Assembly (NCBI GenBank): GCA_016781115.1
Contig: JADDQX010000105.1
Span: 1 to 5,470 of the forward strand
DNA length: 5,470 bases
Reading direction: 5' to 3'
From: Actinomycetota bacterium
Lineage (GTDB): Bacteria; Actinomycetota; CADDZG01; WHSQ01
The notes under the pieces are model-generated. The model worked only from the letters and a program-made list of their open reading frames with translations, was not told the DNA's origin and ran no database searches. Position numbers and translations under genes: made by a program. Below, piece by piece: positions 1 through 5,081 of this stretch; the first letter of the stretch is position 1; the number at the start of each line of letters is the position of its first letter.

Positions 1-246
1 GGCGGCGGCAAGAGTCTTCCGACCAGTGAAGACCTCACCAGACTCTGCTCTCTTTCTGGCGCTGTATTTGTCACACACCCTCCCAATCGGGATCCTGGAC
101 CTGAGAGCCCACCGGGCGTCGGTCCGACCTGGGTGAGCGAGGGAGTAGGTGCCGTCGGGAGGATCACCCTCACCAGGAACGGGGGCGGAGAGTGGGCGGA
201 GGAAGTGATTCCGCCCGCGGTGGTGGTGTTCAGGTTGCCTGCCTAA
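1..246 (+). CDS. Possible 3' end of an unidentified gene (5' end outside window)
   Basis: Frame 1 is open from the first base for 81 codons to a TAA at 244-246. Nearly half of its codons begin with G, which is typical of real coding sequence, but third-position GC (about two thirds) is no higher than first-position GC, so the support is modest. The encoded C-terminus ends in a hydrophobic beta-like stretch (VIPPAVVVFRLPA) after a proline- and glycine-rich segment. I do not recognise a family. Another frame on the minus strand is also largely open over part of this stretch, as is common in GC-rich DNA, so this could be non-coding. If real, it converges on the recombinase gene and could be cargo of the same element. 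Confidence 0.3.
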   Translation, partial: GGGKSLPTSEDLTRLCSLSGAVFVTHPPNRDPGPESPPGVGPTWVSEGVGAVGRITLTRNGGGEWAEEVIPPAVVVFRLPA

Positions 247-433
247 TACCCCTCGCGTGAAACTCGAGCGGCTTGCCTGGATCTTGAAGCTCACGTCAAA
301 GCGACCCGGCTCGAGTTCCCGCTCGTGGTCAAAGAGCCGCGCGAGTACTCTGCCCGCAAGGGTGCGCAGAAAGACCGGAGACGTGATCGAGCCTCTGGAC
401 GGCGATCGTTCCGAGGCCGCCGACGACTCCTAA
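247..433 (+). pseudogene. Possible frame-disrupted remnant of a small mobile-element gene
   Basis: No intact gene of normal length is seen here, but pieces of plausible protein appear in different plus-strand frames. Frame 1 reads LEFPLVVKEPREYSARKGAQ at about 309-368. Frame 3 reads SLWTAIVPRPP at about 388-420. Frame 2 gives a small ORF from GTG 257 to TAA 431-433 that ends in an acidic tail (DGDRSEAADDS). A line-up such as FP-VV-EPR-Y, then a charged turn, then LW-x-A-V is reminiscent of a small conserved gene often carried by actinomycete integrative elements, but I recall this only loosely. The TAA overlaps the recombinase stop codon (430-432) tail to tail. A 9-bp inverted repeat (AACTCGAGC at 261-269, GCTCGAGTT at 309-317) lies inside. 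It may equally be ordinary non-coding DNA. Confidence 0.25.
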
Positions 434-1431
434 TTTCGGCGCGAAGGGCGGTCACTGGCCTGCAGAAGAGATCGGGCCGGGTTGGCCAGCGCAGTCGCTT
501 CGACGCCATGGGCTGTCACGTCTAGGTACGCCTGAGTCGTCGCGAGGTGGGCGTGGCCGAGGAGCCGCTGAACCTCGGGAAGCGTCCCGCCGTTATCAAC
601 AAGCAGCGTCGCGTACGTGTGGCGCAAGCTGTGAGCCAGCGCACCGCGCGGAGGGTTGACGCCCGCGCGGCGGAACCATCCCAGAACCACATGGTCCAGG
701 GCTCGACGCGTTAGAGGCGTTCCGTCCCGCCGTACGAACAAAAGGTCCTGCGCGCGTGGCGCTTTCAGGTGGACTGCTCTGCTTTCGAGATACGAGTCGA
801 GTATGGGCAGTGCTTCCGGAGGCATCACAACTGTGCGGCCGCGCGAGCCTTTGCCGGACACGTGCAAGCGAGCATGTTCAGTGGGGGAGCGATGGATGTC
901 ACCCACCCTCAAGGTGATCAGTTCCGAAACTCTGACGCCGGTCGTGACGAGGCACGCGCAGAGTGCACGCTCCAGCTCAGGCCATGGGTTCCGCGCCGTT
1001 GGAGACGGCACGTGCGCCGCGATTATCACACGCGCTAAGTCATCCTCGCTGAGAGGCTTCGGCCGCCACGGCGTCGCGCGTGGCCCCTCAAGTCGATCAA
1101 TCGGGTTCTCGGGAAGCAGGTTCTGGTCCGACCATAGCCATTTGCAGAAACCGCGCCACGTCGACATCGCTCGTCGAATAGACGCCGGCGAATGCGAATC
1201 AGCGTAATCAGCGAACGCCTCGCGAAGGTGGTCGACAGTCAGATCGGTCGGTTCGAGCGCGGACAACGCAGTGACGGTGGAGTCGCGGCCAAGGTGCTGG
1301 GTCAGTCGGGCGGCAATCCCCTCGAGGTCGTCACTGCGCGCACGTTGGGTGTTGGGGGAAGGGCGGGCGGTGTTCTTTACCCGTAGCCACCGCCACGCCA
1401 GAACATCTAATGCAGTGTGCATAACACACAT
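430..1431 (-). CDS. Tyrosine site-specific recombinase (Xer/integrase type)
   Basis: This 333-residue protein cuts and rejoins DNA at a specific site through a 3'-phosphotyrosine intermediate. The SAM-like core-binding domain spans about residues 20-115 and the catalytic domain about 125-315. All active-site residues of the family are visible: R167 in TGVRVSEL, K194 in SGKGSRGR, H267 and R270 in HSLRH, H293 in LLGHAHL, and the nucleophile Y302 in QAYLDV. Length and layout fit XerC/XerD-like enzymes and small integrases, with no long arm-binding N-domain. The start is ATG 1431 or ATG 1422. Neither has a good ribosome binding site, and a promoter-like pair upstream suggests a leaderless message from 1422. 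Both ATGs lie in a 28-bp palindrome resembling a Xer core site. A broken excisionase-like gene lies upstream on the same strand, in the xis-int order of integrative elements. The gene looks intact; whether it is chromosomal housekeeping or element-borne is inferred as the latter. Confidence 0.93.
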   Translation of the reverse strand: MCVMHTALDVLAWRWLRVKNTARPSPNTQRARSDDLEGIAARLTQHLGRDSTVTALSALEPTDLTVDHLREAFADYADSHSPASIRRAMSTWRGFCKWLWSDQNLLPENPIDRLEGPRATPWRPKPLSEDDLARVIIAAHVPSPTARNPWPELERALCACLVTTGVRVSELITLRVGDIHRSPTEHARLHVSGKGSRGRTVVMPPEALPILDSYLESRAVHLKAPRAQDLLFVRRDGTPLTRRALDHVVLGWFRRAGVNPPRGALAHSLRHTYATLLVDNGGTLPEVQRLLGHAHLATTQAYLDVTAHGVEATALANPARSLLQASDRPSRRN

Positions 1432-1441
1432 TATTCACACC
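1414..1441. promoter_or_regulatory. Dif-like 11-6-11 palindrome: candidate recombinase core site or operator
   Basis: The left arm is AGTGTGCATAA (1414-1424), the centre CACACA (1425-1430) and the right arm TTATTCACACC (1431-1441). The reverse complement of the right arm matches the left arm at 9 of 11 positions. The CATAA-N6-TTAT core and the 11/6/11 geometry are those of Xer recombination sites, and the left arm matches the E. coli dif XerC arm (as I remember it) at 9 of 11. Both candidate start codons of the recombinase gene lie inside it, so binding would also repress transcription. A palindromic operator for another regulator is the main alternative. Confidence 0.5.
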
Positions 1442-1455
1442 AGTGCGATGCTCAA
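1428..1455 (-). promoter_or_regulatory. Candidate promoter of the recombinase gene (leaderless)
   Basis: On the minus strand TTGAGC (1455-1450) and TAATGT (1433-1428) are separated by 16 bases. The -10-like element ends five bases before the A of ATG 1422, so transcription could begin at that ATG without a leader. This fits the absence of a ribosome binding site before either start. The -10 lies within the palindrome at 1414-1441. The match is based on consensus alone. Confidence 0.3.
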
Positions 1456-1606
1456 GGTCGGATTTGGCTGTGCAACAAGGTGCCCCGCGTTTGAATTCTT
1501 GGCCATCAAGTAGGCGTCGTGACGGTGCCACCCTCACACAGAGCGCCTACCAGATGTGACTCACTCAAGGTTCCCGTTCTCTCTCGGTCAGCGGATGCTC
1601 ACGTAC
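1432..1606. other. Gene-free stretch upstream of the recombinase
   Basis: I see no convincing gene here on either strand. It contains the candidate recombinase promoter and a 7-bp inverted repeat (GTAGGCG at 1510-1516, CGCCTAC at 1544-1550) with a 27-base loop, which is too open for a terminator. Short ORFs running through this stretch on the plus strand overlap the decayed excisionase gene and have no ribosome binding site. Confidence 0.5.
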
Positions 1607-1802
1607 CTAGCACGCGTTTCCGCCGCGGCGTGTTGGCGGGTTGGTCGCGCCCTTCTGGACGCGTTCAATCGAGGTGCCGCGGCGGCCGATCTTCATGGGC
1701 CGGAAGCTCCCCCGCTCTCACCAGGCTGTGGAGCAGGTGCCGCTGAGCGAGAGGTACTCGGCCCACGTCCTCAAGCTTGAAGTAACGGGAGCGAGAGCTC
1801 AG
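1607..1802 (-). pseudogene. Decayed excisionase-type helix-turn-helix gene (three frameshifts)
   Basis: Three adjoining minus-strand fragments in different frames spell one excisionase/AlpA-like (HTH_17, MerR-type winged helix) DNA-binding protein. They are YFKLEDV then AEYLSLS (about 1784-1742), RHLLHSLVRAGELPA (about 1742-1698), and KIGRRGTSIERV (about 1693-1658). One extra G near 1762-1764, one missing C near 1742 and one extra G near 1694 would restore a single reading frame. That frame has the family order: helix-turn-helix with E-D-V-A-E-Y-L-S-L-S, recognition helix ending in R-A-G-E-L-P-A, then the K-I-G wing. A strong AGGAGG stands at 1818-1813, but no ATG or GTG follows at the right distance in frame; the nearest candidate is CTG 1802. 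The last fragment ends at TAG 1609-1607. Such proteins direct excision by the neighbouring integrase or act as regulators. The gene is judged non-functional, unless the indels are sequencing errors. Confidence 0.6.
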
Positions 1803-1870
1803 GCGTAACTATCCTCCTGGTCAATGCAGGCATAAATCAGGTAACTCTCGGTTGCCTTCGAATCGCGCAC
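1803..1870. other. Intergenic spacer downstream of the sigma operon
   Basis: On the minus strand an imperfect hairpin follows the membrane-protein stop codon: AGGCAAC, five-base loop, GTTACCT (1857-1839), one mismatch, then GATTTAT. It is too weak to call a terminator. The AGGAGG that once served the decayed excisionase gene also lies here. Confidence 0.3.
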
Positions 1871-2707
1871 CTACGAAATGGGATCGCAGTCTATGTTCGC
1901 CTCTGCTACGTCATCGCTCGCCCAATCAGGGGCAACGAATCGAAAGTTCGCCACGCGCGAGGCTCTGTCACTTGCCAGCAGTCCTTGCTGGACCTCAAAC
2001 AACATGTCGCCCCGCGCATCTTGGACTTTGATGATGCACGTCTGAGGAGTGGGGTCGGCCGTGCCCTCCCAGCTGTATGTGGCGCGCGCGATGAATTCTC
2101 TCTCTCCGCCCGGTTCGCGACGAATTGACTTCTCGATCGTCACGTCTCCGAAGATGAACTCACCTTCGGGGTCATCTAGTCGTTGCGCTGCACAATCGAT
2201 CTCGATGCCTCTGGGCTCCCCACTGACATCAACCCTGTCCTTGATGACACCGGAGAATGGTTCGGCCGCCGTGAATTCGCCTACCGTTGATCCAATCACA
2301 GCCCCAGCTGAATCCAACACCTGCCACGTGCACATCCTCTTTCCGGGAAACCCCGAGTTCCAGCCGACGTCGCCACTGATCACGGCACGCTCTAGATTGC
2401 TTGTCGAGTCATGCTGTGGGGCGAGATGAACCTCGACGTTGCTGAAGACGTACCCCCCTGTCTCGAATGACTTCATAGGCGAACTAGGTCTCAAGCCTTC
2501 TGAGTCGCCGTCGGGCGACCTCACCAGATGAACGGCGTTCGGAAGCAACAGTGGAGACGCAAGTGCCGCGGTCGCAGCGACCACCGCGATGCTGGCCACG
2601 GAGATTCGGGCTCGCCGACGACGGCCCCTCCTCCACAGGGCATCAGCCGCCGGAGGCACCGAAGATGTTCTGAATGCGCCGAGCAATGAGCGTAGGTCAT
2701 CGGACAT
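1871..2707 (-). CDS. Single-pass membrane protein with two-unit ectodomain, likely partner/regulator of the ECF sigma factor
   Basis: The 278-residue product starts at ATG 2707. This start is chosen because GAGGGAGG lies 9 bases upstream and because the gene then overlaps the sigma gene by only 11 bases; a longer ORF from 2776 runs further into that gene. Residues 1-34 are cytosolic and end in an arginine cluster (WRRGRRRRAR). Residues about 35-57 form one membrane helix, and the rest is outside. The ectodomain has two units: W116, C126, D132-x-x-G135, C172; and W213, C224, D230-x-x-G233, C274. Each unit probably forms a disulfide-closed beta sandwich (inferred). It is paralogous to the secreted protein at 3726-4421. 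Position suggests an anti-sigma factor or sensor, but the cytosolic part is short and has no Cys or His, so it is not a zinc anti-sigma domain. Function is inferred from context only. Confidence 0.88.
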   Translation of the reverse strand: MSDDLRSLLGAFRTSSVPPAADALWRRGRRRRARISVASIAVVAATAALASPLLLPNAVHLVRSPDGDSEGLRPSSPMKSFETGGYVFSNVEVHLAPQHDSTSNLERAVISGDVGWNSGFPGKRMCTWQVLDSAGAVIGSTVGEFTAAEPFSGVIKDRVDVSGEPRGIEIDCAAQRLDDPEGEFIFGDVTIEKSIRREPGGEREFIARATYSWEGTADPTPQTCIIKVQDARGDMLFEVQQGLLASDRASRVANFRFVAPDWASDDVAEANIDCDPIS

Positions 2708-3239
2708 CTTGAATCGCCTCCCTCTTGGTCTGAACCTGGACACTGGTCCGCATCCGCGCCAAGCCGCGTTGTGCATGCGACTTCACCGTGGATACAGGGG
2801 AGTCCAGCACGTCGGCTATTTCCTCGAAAGTGAGGTCATTCAGGTAGCGCAGAATCAGTACGGTCCGCTGCTTGGGAGACACCCCGCGCAGCATTTGAAG
2901 AACCGCTACGTGGTCCGAAGGGTCTGCTTGGTCGGGTCGACCTGTCAGTTCCGCCGCGAGCCGACGTCGTACGCGATTCTCGGCGACCCTGCGCCGAAAA
3001 AACGTATAGGTCAGATTGAAAGCAACCCGCCACAACCACCCCGAAGGATTCTCCATGTTCCGCACCTTGTTCCAATGTTGGGCTGCCCGAACAAGAGCTT
3101 CTTGAGCGAATTCTTCGGCCAGCGCGCTGTCGCCACAATGCAGCGTCAGCATCCTCAGCAATTGGGAATAGTGGCTCGAGCAGAATTCCTCGAAATCCTC
3201 AGGGCTACTGTTCACGCGCCTTCCCGCTGATTGCTTCAC
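2697..3239 (-). CDS. ECF-type RNA polymerase sigma factor
   Basis: This 180-residue group IV sigma factor would direct RNA polymerase to a small regulon, probably in response to an envelope signal. The sigma-2 domain covers about residues 14-84, with the polymerase-binding stretch ALAEEFAQEALVRA and the promoter-melting part PSGWLWRVAFNLTYTFFRRR. The sigma-4 domain covers about 112-165, with LSP-like VSPKQRTVLILRYLNDLT and the helix-turn-helix EEIADVLDSPVSTVKSHAQR. Sigma-3 is absent, as expected. The start used is GTG 3239. GTG 3215 is an alternative, with GGGAAGG placed rather close to it. No clear ribosome binding site precedes GTG 3239, but TTATTT (3250-3245) ends five bases before it, so a leaderless start is possible. 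The gene overlaps the downstream membrane-protein gene, implying coupled translation and a sigma/regulator pair. Confidence 0.93.
   Translation of the reverse strand: MKQSAGRRVNSSPEDFEEFCSSHYSQLLRMLTLHCGDSALAEEFAQEALVRAAQHWNKVRNMENPSGWLWRVAFNLTYTFFRRRVAENRVRRRLAAELTGRPDQADPSDHVAVLQMLRGVSPKQRTVLILRYLNDLTFEEIADVLDSPVSTVKSHAQRGLARMRTSVQVQTKREAIQDVR
2717..2724 (-). promoter_or_regulatory. Ribosome binding site deciding the membrane-protein start
   Basis: GAGGGAGG lies 9 bases before ATG 2707, inside the 3' end of the sigma gene. It identifies ATG 2707, rather than the earlier in-frame ATG at 2776, as the start. Confidence 0.75.
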
Positions 3240-3725
3240 TACCTAAATAACGAATGAGCCGCTGGTTTAGATGCGCTCTCTAGGGACTTTTGGGGGTTGC
3301 CACGCAACTTAGGTGCCCCACCGAGGTCGGCGGTCACGCCCAGCTTAGACCCACCACCCAACTCCCCCGGCGTAATGTAAGTCGGATCCCACTGGCGGCG
3401 TGACTGACAAGGCCCGAACCCGCGCGCGCGGCCCAGAAAACTCTGAGTGAGCGTGCCAGCGCACCCTCGCGTTTGGATGGGAACGTCGTGGTCGCACCAT
3501 CCCTCTTCTGGCGCGCGCAACCAACATCGTACGATCTGAGCGGGCGACCCAGGAGGCTAGACCAGCGTCGCGGGTAGGTCAGAACGACTTGTTGAGAGGC
3601 TCACGACCCCGGACTCCAACGCGACTACAACGTAACTGCAAGAAGGTTTCCCGCCAAAGCCGTCGCCAAAATCGTTGCGTCTTCATCTCGTTGTAGGGCG
3701 TGACCTATTCAGATGTCATGTCTTC
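3240..3725. other. Gene-free stretch between the two operons
   Basis: These 486 bases separate the secreted-protein operon from the sigma operon and must hold the sigma promoter. Several ORFs cross it on both strands, but none has a ribosome binding site or a recognisable motif, including a 35-codon minus-strand ORF (ATG 3686 to TGA 3579). A small perfect hairpin, GTTGC-CAC-GCAAC, lies at 3296-3308. ACCTAA (3241-3246) and TTAGGT (3309-3314) form a 6-bp inverted repeat around the probable sigma promoter. I cannot assign a -35/-10 pair with confidence. Confidence 0.4.
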
Positions 3726-4421
3726 CTACCCCACGTAAGGGTGACAACTGATGTCGGCGGTTCGAACCTGACGCAGATCATGTGCACCATCCAACCAAAA
3801 GCTAGAAGAAAGCCATCGACCCGCTGCTTCGCCCGGCACGAAATTGGACGAACGTTGCATCAGTACGTTCCCCTGCTCGTCCCTAGCGCTCACGATGCAG
3901 GTCTGGGCACCAGCCGATCCACCCTCCCACGTGTAGTCAAAGAGGACATCCACCTTCTTTCCGGGCTGCATACTCGCGGCTACGCGGATGTTGCGAATAG
4001 CCACGCTCGCGTCGGGGTCGTCCAGGCGGACTGAGTCACAGGTGATATCTACCGTAGCTGGAGAACCCGCCACGTCGACATCGGTGTAGAGCCTGCTGGA
4101 CACCGGTTCAAGAGAGGTGAGATACCGTTCCGCCTCACCGACGAGTTCACCGTTCGCGTCGTAAAGGCGCCACAAGCACCTGTGGCCCCCGGGAAATGAC
4201 TCTCCTGCCCAGGAGACATCGTAGTGGACACGCGCATGTCCTGGGAGGGGCACGCCTGTGACTGGATCTGGTTCGGCACCGATGGAGACATTGGTGAAGT
4301 TGTAAGCAGACCCGCCACCCGACGCGGCGAAACAAACCCCATCCAGGAGTCCAGATGCTCCCGAGACAGCGACAGCGACCGTCGCTGCTGTCAGGAGGAA
4401 TCGGAAGATTTGTTGTCTCAC
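3726..4421 (-). CDS. Secreted two-unit protein paralogous to the sigma-linked ectodomain
   Basis: The product has 231 residues and starts at GTG 4421, set by AAGGAGGG five bases upstream; the ATG at 4423 is out of frame and meets a stop at once. A much longer in-frame ORF runs back through the upstream gene in another frame and is a shadow. Residues 1 to about 34 form a sec signal peptide (FLLTAATVAVAVSGASG core, possible cleavage near FAA-SG). The mature part has two tandem units: W71, C82, D88-x-x-G91, C128; and W165, C175, D181-x-x-G184, C226. Shared segments with the membrane protein at 1871-2707 include F-x-NV, FPG-x-x-x-C-x-W, RLDDP, Y-x-WEG and TCI, in the same order. No membrane anchor, lipobox or enzyme motif is seen. 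Its gene follows the RTX-like gene by 10 bases, so the two are co-transcribed. I do not recognise a named family; a role as ligand, decoy or partner of the membrane sensor is inference. Confidence 0.87.
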   Translation of the reverse strand: MRQQIFRFLLTAATVAVAVSGASGLLDGVCFAASGGGSAYNFTNVSIGAEPDPVTGVPLPGHARVHYDVSWAGESFPGGHRCLWRLYDANGELVGEAERYLTSLEPVSSRLYTDVDVAGSPATVDITCDSVRLDDPDASVAIRNIRVAASMQPGKKVDVLFDYTWEGGSAGAQTCIVSARDEQGNVLMQRSSNFVPGEAAGRWLSSSFWLDGAHDLRQVRTADISCHPYVG

Positions 4422-4425
4422 ATTT

Positions 4426-4433
4426 CCCTCCTT
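4426..4433 (-). promoter_or_regulatory. Ribosome binding site overlapping the upstream stop codon
   Basis: AAGGAGGG includes two bases of the TAA (4434-4432) of the RTX-like gene and stands five bases before GTG 4421. This decides the GTG start and implies translational coupling of the two secreted proteins. Confidence 0.8.
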
Positions 4434-4929
4434 AAAAGGGGCAGCTATTCGAGCTTTTGGAATCGTAGTCATTCTTCTCGACCGTGTCTTCTCCAGCGAC
4501 GTAGGTGTAGACCTCATCCTGGTGATCGCTGTCTCGGATATCCACGAAGTCGAAGCCGCCTCCTGGACAGATCTTGTCGCCGTCGAGGCTGTACTCATCC
4601 TGAATATGATCATTGCCGGCCGTTCCGTGCATCCGATCGTATCCAGGCCCGCCGAACATGTAGTCGTGCCCATCCCCGCCATAACCGAGATCTGCGCCGT
4701 CGTCCAGCTGGATATCATCTTCCCCGGCGTACGCGTAGACTGTGTCTGCCCCACCCTTTGCAAATATGTCATCGCACCCGCTGGTCCCTGGAATGGTGTC
4801 ACCCTCAGAGGTGCCCCCGATGGTCTTGCAGCTGCTGGCATTGTGAGGCGCCCACGCTGGTCCCGCGCTGGTAACGGCAGCCAGCAGAACACCAGCGACG
4901 ACCGCAACGCTCTTGCTCGTATTTCCCAT
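4432..4929 (-). CDS. Secreted RTX-like (hemolysin-type repeat) calcium-binding protein
   Basis: The 165-residue product has a signal peptide (residues 1-27, ending A-W-A) and a strongly acidic mature part. About residues 38-110 carry degenerate nonapeptide repeats of the G-G-x-G-x-D-x-x-x kind: GGTSEGDTI, PGTSGCDDI, GYGGDGHDYM, GGPGYDRM, GTAGNDHI. Such repeats bind calcium and fold into a parallel beta roll outside the cell. The protein is short, has no enzymatic domain, and may be only a beta-roll module. It has four cysteines (C34, C52, C121, C163), unusual for RTX proteins, which are normally cysteine-poor. The start is ATG 4929, with GGGGGAGG eight bases upstream. It is the first gene of an operon with the secreted protein at 3726-4421. 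Calcium binding is inferred from the repeats; the partner and function are unknown. Confidence 0.88.
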   Translation of the reverse strand: MGNTSKSVAVVAGVLLAAVTSAGPAWAPHNASSCKTIGGTSEGDTIPGTSGCDDIFAKGGADTVYAYAGEDDIQLDDGADLGYGGDGHDYMFGGPGYDRMHGTAGNDHIQDEYSLDGDKICPGGGFDFVDIRDSDHQDEVYTYVAGEDTVEKNDYDSKSSNSCPF

Positions 4930-5081
4930 TGTCAGCGCCTCCCCCGCCTGGCAAGTGACTTAACTCCATTCCGGACGATTCTCATTCCCACCCCCGCGGT
5001 CCGCCGGAGAACTAGCTAGTTTGAGCTAGTCCATAGGAGGGCATAGAAGCAGGTTTGGGGGATTCGGTCAATCCCTCTTCG
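4930..5081. other. Promoter region of the secreted-protein operon
   Basis: This non-coding stretch separates the RTX-like gene from the decayed esterase gene. It holds the ribosome binding site (4945-4938), a perfect 7-6-7 inverted repeat (5011-5030) and a small hairpin, GGGATT-GACCG-AATCCC (5075-5059, minus), with no T-run. Two GGAATG copies lie 10 bases apart just upstream of the ribosome binding site on the minus strand (about 4987-4966). A GGAAT-type ECF -35 element is possible, but I could not fix a -10. Confidence 0.4.
5011..5030. repeat. Perfect 7-6-7 inverted repeat, candidate operator
   Basis: ACTAGCT (5011-5017) and AGCTAGT (5024-5030) are exact reverse complements around AGTTTG. 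The repeat stands about 82-101 bases upstream of the RTX-like gene start and contains three CTAG tetramers, a sequence rare in many bacterial genomes. A regulator-binding site for the secreted-protein operon is the simplest reading. It could also mark the rearrangement that truncated the adjacent esterase gene. Confidence 0.4.

Noticed and set aside
656..1386. Plus-strand ORFs across the recombinase gene
   Set aside because: They are antisense shadows of a gene with complete catalytic motifs.
1519..1780. Plus-strand ORFs of 75 and 74 codons
   Set aside because: They overlap the decayed excisionase gene, whose minus-strand fragments show family motifs. The plus-strand products show none and lack ribosome binding sites.
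1826..1847. GCATAA-ATCAGG-TAAC as a second dif-like site
   Set aside because: Only the inner six bases of one arm match, and the other arm has no symmetry to it.
1839..1857. Imperfect hairpin after the membrane-protein gene as a terminator
   Set aside because: The stem is 7 bp with a mismatch and the following sequence lacks a real T-run.
2589..3230. A 213-codon plus-strand ORF across the sigma gene
   Set aside because: It is antisense to a clear ECF sigma factor and has no recognisable protein features.
3579..3686. A 35-codon minus-strand ORF starting at ATG 3686
   Set aside because: It has no ribosome binding site, no recognised family and strong basic bias. It could be chance and is not supported as a gene.
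3759..3768. GGTTCGAACC, which resembles a tRNA T-arm
   Set aside because: It lies inside the 3' end of the secreted-protein gene in frame (QVRTADIS), and no acceptor stem, anticodon arm or D-arm can be built around it.
4422..4907. Long minus-strand reading frame continuous with the secreted protein, which would give a 393-residue product
   Set aside because: It runs through the RTX-like gene in another frame. Its translation is rich in R, T and S with no motif, while the GTG at 4421 has an ideal ribosome binding site and a signal peptide follows it.
4224..5019. Plus-strand ORFs of 216 and 165 codons
   Set aside because: They are opposite-strand shadows of the RTX-like and secreted-protein genes, which have signal peptides, repeats and ribosome binding sites; these ORFs have none.
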